Below, one piece after another: positions 24,646 to 33,915 of a stretch of DNA of 64,000 bases. Each line of letters starts with the position of its first letter. Within the stretch, counting starts at the first letter, position 1. The stretch is taken from positions 1,311,185 through 1,375,184 of the forward strand of contig BCKT01000003.1 in NCBI GenBank assembly GCA_003116875.1, read 5' to 3'. Origin of the DNA: Takashimella koratensis (taxonomy: Eukaryota > Basidiomycota > Tremellomycetes > Trichosporonales > Tetragoniomycetaceae). The notes below the pieces were generated by a model. It did no database searches, was not told the origin of the DNA, and saw nothing but the letters and a program-made list of their open reading frames with translations. The position numbers and the translations under genes are program-made.

Positions 24646-25231
24646 ATGTCTCTCCGCTGCTCGACTCTACGTCTCCTCGCCGCGCCTCGCCTGGCTACCC
24701 GGCCTTCCTCGCGCGTGCTTCTCCCTTCGCGCACCCTGGTCTCCTCCGCTCCCCGCTTCGCATCGGAGCCCCCCAGCCGCCCGCTCGACCCCTTGTCCGA
24801 TCCCGTGCTCAAGGGTGTCATCGATAAAGTCGCCAACCACGAGGGCGCGAGAGCGGCCATGGAGAAGATTGAAAAGTTGATGAGGGAGAAGGGTGAGTAG
24901 AGTCGAAATCTGCCGAAAGGAAGCTGAGGCTGAGGTGTATTGGGTATCATCACGGTAATGTGTTGCTGACTATTATTGTCAATCGGTCTGAAACGCAGGC
25001 ATCGACATGTCCAAACCCCCCTCGACAATGACGATGATGAAGCTGGGGATGGACAAGGAGATCCGGGAAGCCGGTATGCAGGTGAGTCAACGGTTTTGGG
25101 GTCTGGGAGTACTTATTGGCCTCAAACGTCCTCGCTGATCTTGTCTCCAGTTGATAGCAGCGTTCAAGGACGCCGGGGTCGAGATCACGCCCGAGAACGC
25201 CGCCGCGTTGATGGGCAAGTTCAAGATGTAG
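24646..25231 (+). CDS. Small conserved mitochondrial-type protein of unknown function (136 aa)
   Basis: Three exons: 24646-24892, 24999-25081 and 25151-25231, phases 1 and 0. The N-terminal 40 residues are Arg/Ser/Leu-rich without acidic residues, typical of a mitochondrial presequence. The rest is compact and helical: DPVLKGVIDKVANHEGARAA, MEKIEKLMREKGIDM, MMKLGMDKEIREAGMQLIAA and a C-terminus ending AAALMGKFKM. I do not recognise the family. The spacing of charged residues suggests three amphipathic helices with no transmembrane segment. It starts about 250 bases from the divergent Atg27-like gene and faces the 3' end of ATG15. Splice sites and a proper start make it a real gene. Confidence 0.75.
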
Positions 25232-25631
25232 CTATAGTTTTGCTATTGTATCACTATCGTAACCAATCCGTCATATCGCCTCTTATTTGTTGCCGCACGT
25301 AGAGGCGGAACAAGGCGGGTAGAGCTTGTTCAGAGTAGAATACACACAATCACCATGCCGTAGACGATGAACCAATGCATTCTGAACAGTGTAGAAGTAC
25401 TTGACCTACAGAACGAGAATGAAACAAAGTTCTTTACGTGAATTAGACATGACAACACGTCTCATGTATGGTCTCTCTCGGTTGACTCGGAGTCAAAAGG
25501 GGGGCAGTACAACGACCGCCAAAGTGTCTCGTACAACACGGCGTCTCTCAACTTGCGACAACTGATAACTCCCGACTAGGTGTCGCCGGATAACCTTGGC
25601 TAAAACCCCACGTTGCTGCTTCCCGGCGAGG

Positions 25632-27338
25632 CTACGCCTTATCCCACCCATCTCCAAACTCCCACTTGAAGCAATCAACACAATCGTCCTCGGGTTCAGC
25701 CTTTGGCACACCGCCATGCTTCTCCCAACCTCCTCCATCCCCTCCGTCCTCATCCCCTTCTCCACCTTTGTTCTTCCCCGGCCCTCGCCTGCCCCACCCC
25801 CACCAGCTCGTCCACGACGCCTCGTCCACCGTATCGTCTCTCGCAGCGCTGTCGATACCGTCGGCTCCTGGCCATGGGTCCATGAGGACTTTCTCGATGA
25901 CTTGGACAATGCTATGCGTGCGAACGTCCACCGACCAGCCTTTGACAGTGACGGTGTCGTACAGGATCGTCTCACCGACGTGGCACTTGGACTCGAGGGC
26001 CTAAACTCTGTGTCAGCTTCGATATCGCGGCCATTATGCAGAAACTCACAAAGCCTGCGGCATAGCAGCCCGAGTATGTGCCGGTACAGACACCTTGCGG
26101 GATCGGGTCGGCGGTGTGGTAAACGTGTGTGATGCCCGTCTTGTCTGACGGCATGCCGGGGGGCAGAGGAAGGTGAAGCCTGCGAGCGGGTAATCGGTCA
26201 CCGGGCGCCTCAAAGCCAACAGCTGGAGCACCAAATGACAATGCGATCAGGGCGGACAGCGAGCCACCGAGCTAAACACAGATCATCAGTACCGATATCA
26301 GTCGTTGACATTGTCCTCAAGTGCAATGCTGGTGTAAGGTTGACTCACAGAATGACCAACGAGCCAGACATTGGCGTCAGGGTACATGTATGTCACGTTG
26401 TTGTAAAGGTTCTGATGTAAAAGTCAGCGATGTGACCAGTCTGCGACGTGTGAAGCTCAACCTACCGTTCCGACGGTCGCGTAGACGGACTCGGAGATGA
26501 GGGCATCTTCGAGACAAGTCTCCTCACACCGATACCCGCCGGCGTAACAGTCGCATACGGGGGACCAGGAGAAATCGACTCGAGCGCAGCAACACGAGAA
26601 CATGAGATTGTCATTGTACTTGTCGTTCTTTGATGTCGGACCACCAGAGCCGAGAACGCCTGCTGATGTTCCCTTGATGGCGATGATCACTGTCGAGTTG
26701 GTCTTGTCTGCGAAGATGTGGCCACGAAGACCGTCCGCCTTTGGTTCCCACCCGATCGGGGTGGTGGCGTTCCAATCGTCGCCTAGGGGATACCAGTCAC
26801 TCGCCTCCGGAAGCGAATACGCGTTGCTCGTCATCTTGGCGAGAGTGATGACGGTCTGCCGATCGGTCATATCTGGTGCTTCTACCTCGACGTCCTCCCA
26901 TCCTCCATCGGGGCCATCGAGGGTCCAGTCGGGGGCTGTCCAGATCCCCACGCCGGAGTCATCGACGGTGGCGTTGGGCGACCATGACTGTGGTAGCTCG
27001 CCTAAGCGCACTTGTCGGCGCCGAGCTCGAGCGGCGTGTGCCCACGAGAGCATGTGCGGAGGCCGATGTCGTGGCCGACGGATGACCCGGGGTGCGGTGC
27101 GAATGGTCAAGGTGTCGTCGGCGAAAGCGGAGGCATCGGTGCTGCGGAAAGTGGTTACCGAGGATTTGTCATGAAAGAAGAGACGGGGTGTGGTGCCGTC
27201 GAGCGAATGGGCATGTGCATGGCGAGGAGTGAACGAGAGGGTGGAGGGTGCGGGAAGCGGTGGCGAAGGTTGAGGGTGGAGGTAGGAGAGGATAAAGGGG
27301 ACGACGTTGGCGATGTTGGTGATCGCGTGGACGTGCAT
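25632..27338 (-). CDS. ATG15: Vacuolar phospholipase Atg15 (about 508 aa)
   Basis: Four exons: 27338-26466, 26411-26349, 26271-26050 and 26000-25632, all in phase 0. Strong Atg15 signatures are present: VWLVGHSLGGSLSALIALSF with the nucleophile Ser, FGAPAVGFEAPGDRLPARRL, THVYHTADPIPQGVCTGTYS with the catalytic Asp, and YDTVTVKGWSVDVRTHSI with the probable catalytic His. Conserved cysteines occur in LMFSCCCARVDFSW and CYAGGYRCEETC. The C-terminal tail is Gly/Asp-rich and ends near DCVDCFKWEF. Atg15 reaches the vacuole through the ER and multivesicular body and breaks down autophagic-body membranes. The start at 27338 gives a hydrophobic segment (ITNIANVVPFILSYL) that can act as membrane anchor; further upstream in-frame sequence is low complexity (His/Thr repeats) and was left out. 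Confidence 0.92.
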
Positions 27339-27479
27339 GGCGTCTGCGCCGAGGGAGGGTGAGAGTGTGGCTTGGAGATGGGAGTAGATTGCGGGTGGGT
27401 CACAGGTGGGTTGAAGAGGATGATGCGAGGTGGTTGGTATGGAGAGGGTGAGAGTGAGATTGTGACTCTGGACGAGCAA

Positions 27480-27530
27480 TGGTGTGTGCGTATGTGTGTG
27501 TATCTGTGTGTATCTGTGTATGTATGCGTT
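27480..27530. repeat. GTGT/GTAT-rich simple repeat
   Basis: Degenerate GTGTGTATCT units in the divergent promoter between ATG15 and the coiled-coil gene. Confidence 0.6.
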
Positions 27531-27602
27531 ATCTGCTTCAACCTTGGGGCGAGGCCTGGCTGGCCGGTTCCGAAAATCCTTTGACGTCACGTGCCCCCAA
27601 AG
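27519..27602. repeat. Promoter-associated repeat, copy 1 (partner 28871-28945)
   Basis: Shares TATGCGTTATCTG(C/G)TTCAAC, CTTGGGGC(G/A)AGGCCT and GTCACGTGC, in the same order, with 28871-28945. Each copy contains a CACGTG E-box and lies 120-220 bases upstream of a start codon (27720 and 29139). Confidence 0.65.
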
Positions 27603-27719
27603 CCAGTGTTTAGTATTTTTTGCCACCGCCTTGGTTGCAGTGTATTCTCAACCACATCATCTTCAATCGTTGCTGGACGCTCGAGTTGAGACTATTGTTG
27701 ACAAAGTCACTCATTCACC

Positions 27720-28715
27720 ATGAACGACCAAACAATACCCGTTCCCGCCCTCTCATATTCTACGTCATCATCCTCATCTGGCCGGGACGTGCTCGAGATG
27801 CACAAGAATGTCGAAGAGCTTCGCGCAACCACAGCCGAGTCAGCCATGCGAATGACGAAGTTGGAGGGCGATCTGGCAAGGATGACATCAGAGGTTGAAG
27901 CCAAAGCGAAAACTCACGAGGAGCGGACGACCAAGCTCGAGGAGACGATCGTAGAGCTCAACGAGACGAACGTCGAGCTCAACGAGACGAACGTCGAGCT
28001 CAACGAGACGAACGTCGAGCTCAACGAGACGAACGTAGAGCACGGGAAGACGATTCGCGGTCTGGACGCTCGTGTGCATCGGCTCGAGAACTCTGTGGAG
28101 TCGCTGGTCTGCGACGGACTGGGACACCTGATACCCGCCGCCTTGATGGACTACATAATGCTCTCCTTCAAGGTCAAGAAGAATGCCGATCCTACCCAGT
28201 CAAAGAAGAGCGATGAGAACCAAGGCCCTGTGGTGCTTGAAGACATACGAGAAGCAGTGAAAGGATGCCCTAACCCAGCTTTGCAGATGGTGGCCGCTTT
28301 GAAGGATGAATTCGAAAAATCTCCCGTTACCGTCATCGCTAATAGAGAGGATCTGAATCTCGAAGGTGACGGCCGCTTCATTGGAGACGTGCTCTCCCTT
28401 GTCACAAAAGATTTTAATTCGAACGACCGAGCGAACTACGCCCACCTTAAGGACCCGACTGCTCTGCTATCAGCTTGCCTATTGTATTATCGAACTGCTT
28501 CCAAGTCTGAACGCCGCTCACAAAAGGACAAGAATCGCGCGATCCGCTGGGTGAAGCTGGCCATGAACACGATGGGAAAGAAGCGGACGACGGAGATTCT
28601 GATGGGTTTCATCGAGGAGCCCGGCTTGGGGCAGTATCAGCCTATGGACGACGATGACTTGAACCCATTTAGCGAGCTGTTCCACCCCTCGATCGTTTTG
28701 CCGAATATGGATTAG
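27720..28715 (+). CDS. Coiled-coil protein of unknown function (331 aa, single exon)
   Basis: One open frame from an ATG in CACCATG context to a stop at 28715, with no intron, which is unusual for this window. Residues about 20-125 are a continuous coiled coil, including four near-perfect NETNVEL heptads made by 21-base DNA repeats. The globular part follows: IPAALMDYIMLSFKV, VLEDIREAVKGCPNP, LLSACLLYYRTA and a C-terminus with DDDDLNPFSELFHPS. The 21.9-23.0 kb gene is a diverged paralogue sharing these blocks. No domain with a known function is recognised. Its 5' and 3' flanks resemble those of the gene at 29139. Lack of introns could reflect a young or retroposed gene. Confidence 0.75.
   Translation: MNDQTIPVPALSYSTSSSSSGRDVLEMHKNVEELRATTAESAMRMTKLEGDLARMTSEVEAKAKTHEERTTKLEETIVELNETNVELNETNVELNETNVELNETNVEHGKTIRGLDARVHRLENSVESLVCDGLGHLIPAALMDYIMLSFKVKKNADPTQSKKSDENQGPVVLEDIREAVKGCPNPALQMVAALKDEFEKSPVTVIANREDLNLEGDGRFIGDVLSLVTKDFNSNDRANYAHLKDPTALLSACLLYYRTASKSERRSQKDKNRAIRWVKLAMNTMGKKRTTEILMGFIEEPGLGQYQPMDDDDLNPFSELFHPSIVLPNMD
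27951..28041 (+). repeat. 21-base coding tandem repeat (NETNVEL heptads)
   Basis: Four nearly identical 21-base units (GAGCTCAACGAGACGAACGT core), each coding one coiled-coil heptad, so copy-number change would keep both frame and heptad register. Confidence 0.9.
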
Positions 28716-28756
28716 CCTCGTTGGATATATCGTACCCCAGTTATTCTTCCCATCGC

Positions 28757-28848
28757 GTGTGTTATGTACAACTCCATTCCAAACATTGTGAGATAGCCAA
28801 ATGAAACAGATCCTCACAAATATCGACTTTCCCGCAGCCATAACCAAC
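28757..28848. repeat. 3'-flank repeat, copy 1 (partner 30827-30924)
   Basis: The two copies share AAACATTGTGA(G/A)ATAG, CAAATGAAACAGATCC and CGCAGCCATAA in order over about 92 bases, at roughly 80-85 percent identity by eye. Each lies 35-45 bases after a stop codon (28715 and 30788). Confidence 0.7.
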
Positions 28849-28870
28849 TTTCTCAATGCCAGGGCCAGAT

Positions 28871-28945
28871 TGTATGTGTATGTGTGTCTATGCGTTATCT
28901 GGTTCAACCTTGGGGCAAGGCCTCCCCCTTGTATGTCACGTGCTC
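28871..28945. repeat. Promoter-associated repeat, copy 2
   Basis: Second copy of the element at 27519-27602, upstream of the gene at 29139, with TATGCGTTATCTGGTTCAAC and a TCACGTGC E-box. Confidence 0.65.
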
Positions 28946-29138
28946 GCCACGCCACCCTGCTGCCACCCAGGGGAGCAGCACACGTCATTTCAAACACTCT
29001 TATCAGTGACGTCTTGGTCGATCGGTGTGTGTGGCAGATGAAAGGATGATGGCAGAGGATGGCATCATACCCGGCTGTCTCATACCCCGTCATTCATTCA
29101 CACTCTCATTCTTTCTCAACCCTCTTCCTCTACTAACC

Positions 29139-30788
29139 ATGGTATCTACCCGATCTCACGACAAGGACGCTGCACAGAGTATGAGCGACCCCGCGCACGC
29201 TGGGGACAAGCGTACTGCCCCGGAACCGACTACGGCGACCAAGAAAGCCAAGGTGGAGGCGCCTGTTGACAAGGAGGAGACCAAGGGGGAGGATAACGGC
29301 AGCGGGGATGGTGCTGTGAACAAGGAAGAGAAAGAGGACACCAAAAACACCTCGGTGTCCAAGTTGGAGGAACATCGGGAGGAGGTGAAAGAGCAGCAAG
29401 AGGAGAAGAAGGAGGCGAAGACGGATGAAGTGGGTGAGGGAGGGGCAGCGGAGGTGGACAAGGTCAATGGTCTGGAGGAGCCCAAGCATGGTGAGTATGG
29501 TTCTTCACCGAGAACTTCAATCAGGTCAGGAGGGGGTAGAAGTTCTCATTTGACTCTGACAGGTACGCTCGAGTCGGGACACATTTACTTCATCTACCGA
29601 CCCAAGGTCGAAGTCGAGGACCCCGAGTCAATCGACGATGTCTCCAAGTAAGTTTCTGCCTTCACCTCCACCTTCACCTTCACCTTCCCATCCCTCTCCC
29701 TTCTTCTCCCCTACCTCGACTTCCTCCTTGCCCTCTCCTCTTTTCTTCTCACCTGGTGTCGAAGCATCTTCGCTGACTCGATTCGCGACTTTCCCTTGTC
29801 TAGGTTCCACATCGTCCTCCTCCCCAAATCCGCGCCGTACGGCTCCTCGTCCTCTTTCCACCGAATCATCTCGGTGGGGAAGAAACGCCTGCCAGAGGGA
29901 CACCAAGTCATCTGGGCCACTGTGGCTGGTGCATCCTCGGACCGCGCGGGGCTGAAAGATGCGTTCGCTGCTTACGAGTACGATACGAAGACGAGAGGTG
30001 TGTACGAGTGTTAGGTCCTAACGTGTGCTAAAGCTCATACCGACCTTAGGGAAGAGGCACCAACCCGCCGCTCGTCCCGCGGCTCGCGGTCATTACATCC
30101 TTCACTCTCCTCGGGACCCGCTCGCCGACTCGCCGGACCATAATAGACAGCGCGACTTCAAGTGCCTGCTCGCTTACAGCCTCTCCCAGCCATCTGGGGA
30201 CGACTTTGGACCGGTGCAGTCTGAGCTCGGGCTGGAGGCGGAAGGAGCGGTGGTGGTGCAGGTCAAGGATCCGAAAGATGAGAGTGCGGCGCAGGTAGCG
30301 TCGCTTCCGAAGGAGAAGCGAGCCAAGGTGAGCGAGTTCCCTCCCTGCCTCCCCCCNCCCNCCCCCCCCCCTCCCCCCTTTTTCCCCACCTTTCGCCGTC
30401 ACCATCATCCTCGTCCTCGCCATCGCCTTCGGTGTCTGTGGCAGTCATACCGGTTCCGGCGCCGCCCAGAGGGCTCACCATCACGGTCGTCTGCTAACGT
30501 CCGCTCTCATCCTAGTTCCCAACCCACTTGCAATCCCTATTTGAGAACCGAAAATTCATCCCCCTGAACCCTCCCGGATTCCTAGACCACACCGGCGCCG
30601 AACTTCTTCTCATCGCCTCGCCTCACTCGTTGCCCGAGTCGCTCGGGAAAGACGGTAAAGCCGTGGAATCTGATCTCGCCAAAGCGGCGGAGCACGAAGC
30701 TGCCGGTGTCCAAGGGGCGTTGAAGGAGTTGGGACTGAGCAAGGAGGATGGAGTCGAGGTTGAGGCTCTGGAAGGCGAATGGGCTTAG
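29139..30788 (+). CDS. Conserved fungal protein with charged N-terminus (393 aa)
   Basis: Five exons: 29139-29490, 29563-29647, 29804-29997, 30050-30327 and 30516-30788, with agreeing phases. The first 117 residues are Lys/Glu-rich and disordered, with a KRTAPEPTTATKKAKVE patch that could be a nuclear localisation signal. A globular domain follows: GHIYFIYRPKVEVEDPES, KFHIVLLPKSAPYG, KKRLPEGHQVIWATVAG, YDTKTRGKRHQPAARPAARG and LQSLFENRKFIPLNPPGFLD. This domain is widespread in fungi, where related proteins are often labelled BTB domain transcription factor although no BTB fold is apparent; I therefore give no function. Intron 4 holds a C-rich tract with two undetermined bases, but the exon boundaries are clear. 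Confidence 0.78.
30344..30382. repeat. Poly-C tract with two undetermined bases
   Basis: A C-rich run inside intron 4 of the gene at 29139, with N at 30357 and 30361. The sequence and length here are not reliable. Confidence 0.85.
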
Positions 30789-30826
30789 GTGGATGAGGAA
30801 AGAGACGTATCGTGAAGGACTCGTCG

Positions 30827-30924
30827 CATCGTGTCTGTATTATACAACCGCATCCCAAACATTGTGAAATAGTCAAATGAAACAGATCCCGCCAAAGATA
30901 GACTTTTCCGCAGCCATAATCAGC
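30827..30924. repeat. 3'-flank repeat, copy 2
   Basis: Second copy of the element at 28757-28848, just after the stop of the gene at 29139. Confidence 0.7.
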
Positions 30925-31015
30925 CAGGCTGTCTTGATGCCTAGCTACCCATGACCGAACCTACCCAAACCCAAACCCTCGTTCTCTCTACACCCCTAAC
31001 CCCGACCTTCGATCA

Positions 31016-33350
31016 CTACTCGATCTTCCCCGCTGGCTGGGTCGACAGCCCCGACTGCCCTCCACGTCCATACAACACCTCCCTCCTCACTCTTCTCCTC
31101 CCTTCATCCGTATCCTCTGTCTCTTCCGCCAACTTGACCTCTTTCAGTCTCTCCAAGTTCTCCGCTTCCTCTCGTTTCGCATTCTCCTCCACCTGCGCAC
31201 TCTTCTCTGCCTCCGTAGGCTCGTGAGATAGCCCGATGGCTCGTTTGAGTTTCTTCGGAATATCTTTTTGGGCTTTGGTGAATTTGGCGTATTTACTCAA
31301 ACCCCAGAGTGTCTAACAATGGCGAGGACCAGAGTCAGTGGGAGAATCGCATTTTGGAGACAGCACGCTACTCACGATGACACTCTGACCAATCTTCACA
31401 CGTGAGAGATCAGCGCCCTTTTGTTCGAGCTGGTACACAAACGACCGATAGTGCTGTAACTCATATCAGCTCCAACAGAATCCTCAGGCAGGTCCCTGCT
31501 TACGTCGATGGATGACCGGTAGTGTCCACTGAGTGGAGATAGTGATTTGATAACACCATTCTTCACCACTATTAACCCGGCCGAAGTGACTTTGCCACCA
31601 GCGAGGACTGCTTGAATCAGCCTGGACTCTGCCTCTACCGTTTACTCACAAGACGAATGCTGGAACGTGCCGCTTTGTTTGATCCCGACTACTCTCCATC
31701 AGCACCCACTTCAGCGGAAAGACACAATCACTTACTGAACATGTTCATCTGCATGTCGGCGATGTAGATCCATGTATTACGCCTCAACGTCTTGCGCAAA
31801 AGTTCTTGTCGGATCCCACTGGGGGTAATCGCCTTCTTTTTTCGTTCGAGCCAGCTTTGCTTCTCCGTCTCGTCTAGGCCGACATAGTGCGTGTCCTCGT
31901 TATCTTGCAAGTCGGAGAAGGCCGAATATCCCGATGACAAAGAGCTGAGTTCGGCCGCATCGTCGTCATCATCGTCGTCGTCATCATCGTCGTCATCGTC
32001 GTCGTCGCCGTCTTGGTCGTCTTGTCCGCCTTTGCTACCTTCGTCTTTGCTGGCGCCTTGACTGCTGATACCTTGTCCACCTTGAACACTCTCTTTCTCT
32101 GGCACACCAACCGGTGGTTGAGCAGTGCCCTCATCATAGTCCTCGGGCCGATCACCAGCACCAGGGTTCGCCGCCTGCGTTGGGTCGGTAAGCGGCTTCT
32201 TGCTCGCTTTGGGGCTGACCGCGGATGCAGGCACGATTCCCATTCCGTTCCCCGCGTCTCGCCATTTGTTCTCCCTCGTATCGACCTGGTCCACATCAGT
32301 GTCGCTCATCCGCGTCCTTCCAGCCCTACTCACTAGCTCGCCGTTATGCGCCCTGTCTTGTCAGCCCAAACCCTTTAGACTTACTTACCATCGAAGCCTT
32401 CCGTCAGACTTGTCCACGTCGACAAGGTAATTCAACCTCTGCTCTGCTGAGAGGTACAAGATCCGTTCCTTCTCCAACCTCTCGCGCGGCATCTCCTCCA
32501 AATCCAAGTCTTTACCTTCTCCCTTGTCAAGCCTAGTCCAATCACACCATATCAGCATCGCGCCTGGGTTTCATGTCATTAACGCACCATCGGAAAAAGT
32601 TGTCCTGTGTATCGGCGGCTTTCCACTTTCTGAAATAGTACTTCATATTGGACCCGTACCGATGCTGTCGGTCGTGTCTCAGCACCGCGGTCACAGCCTC
32701 TTTACCCCGAGCTCACTTTTGGGTCAATCATCTCCAGCCTGAGAATATCAGCTACTGCCAAGCACGGGTAGGTGACCACATACCAGTGCTGCTGCTCCAA
32801 CGCTTTACTCTGATACGGCAACTCCTCCGTTTCGTCTCTTTCCTTCCCTACACTTAGGCTCCCACTGATACTCCCCCAAAACGTCGCGCGACGCTGTTTG
32901 AGGACACTGGGGCTTAACGACTCGCCCGATGATTGTCGAGACAAGACGGTCGGGAGGACGCCTTCGCCCGTTTGTAATCGTGACGCCGCTTGAACCGCTC
33001 GTTTCCATCTGTACCACGGTCAGCAAGAACAAGGCAATGTGTAGACCTGGTTTTAATTCACCTGGAAGACACATCGTTCTTATTACTAAGTTGTTGAGCG
33101 GCGTATTGTCGATTCTCCGCGTTCTTGACGAGCTCCTGCCACCGCGCCTCTTTCGCTCTGTGGTGAGAGGGGTATGAGAGGTTGTTCCCTGTTTGTGTAG
33201 CCTGTAGTGAAGAACCACTCACAGTCGCATGGTCTTGACATCCCGTCGTGCTCGGTAACCCCGATACGTCCGTTGGATATCTGTCGCCGCTTGTTGTTCC
33301 CGCGGGGTCGGCTCCGACGGGGCAGGCGGTGGTTGGCTCGGAGTGGACAT
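31016..33350 (-). CDS. IQ-motif (calmodulin-binding) protein (608 aa)
   Basis: Eleven exons: 33350-33223, 33157-33062, 33008-32784, 32738-32717, 32664-32588, 32532-32389, 32352-31736, 31688-31650, 31607-31504, 31453-31376 and 31312-31016. Phases agree and give 609 codons with the stop. Near the N-terminus is an IQ motif (AATDIQRTYRGYRARRDVK), the usual calmodulin or light-chain binding helix. Next are MKYYFRKWKAADTQDNFFRW and a highly acidic centre with an unbroken run of about 18 Asp residues. The C-terminal domain reads FLAGGKVTSAGLIVVKNGVI, HYRSFVYQLEQKGADLSRVK and LWGLSKYAKFTKAQKD. Similar proteins occur across fungi without a clear role. Exon 4 is a 22-base microexon (LEMIDPK). Calcium-dependent regulation is inferred from the IQ motif only. 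Confidence 0.85.
31955..32008 (-). repeat. Coding GAT/GAC repeat (poly-Asp)
   Basis: Trinucleotide repeat inside exon 7 of the IQ gene coding about 18 consecutive Asp residues. Confidence 0.9.
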
Positions 33351-33915
33351 GATGTGATGGATGCGTAGGTAATGTACAGGGATATGGATATGAGATAAGT
33401 ACAGATGCGATGTGACTCGAGGAGAGATGCCATGCTTGGCTCGGCTCGTGCGACTATAGAGGACTAGCGATGACATCACTTTTATGCTCGGAGGAAACCG
33501 TCTATTCACCGTGCACCGTGCCTCTATGCTTATTTCCCATCCGTGCAGTGCACAGACCAGGGGACTGCAACGGGTCAATGACTGGAGAGAGACTGCAGCA
33601 ACGAAGAGCATGCATGGGTGTGAGAGGAGGGCCACAAGGGTCTGTGACTAGAGCAGGGGGTCAGGGGAAGAGTAGTTGACAGTCGAAAAGAAACCAGCGT
33701 GCCCTTCTCGATCACATTCGGCCGATCGAGTACGCCAAGTTTTCGGTCACAAAAAAGTCGAACGATCTCTCACGCTGCACAGCTCTCCGTCTCTGTTTCC
33801 TCTGCCATCTCATTCGATGACCACCGTTGCCTAGCGACTGCATTCTCCTAGGTCACTCGGCAGACAGCTCATCCCCAGCCACATCTGTACAAAAAACCCA
33901 ATCCCACCAACTACC
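33351..33915. other. Divergent promoter region
   Basis: Between the IQ gene and the transporter. No gene is seen. Confidence 0.5.

Larger units (their letters stand above)
28716..29138. other. Intergenic stretch made mostly of two repeat copies
   Basis: Contains the 3'-flank repeat (28757-28848, partner 30827-30924) followed at once by the promoter repeat (28871-28945). No gene is seen. Confidence 0.6.
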
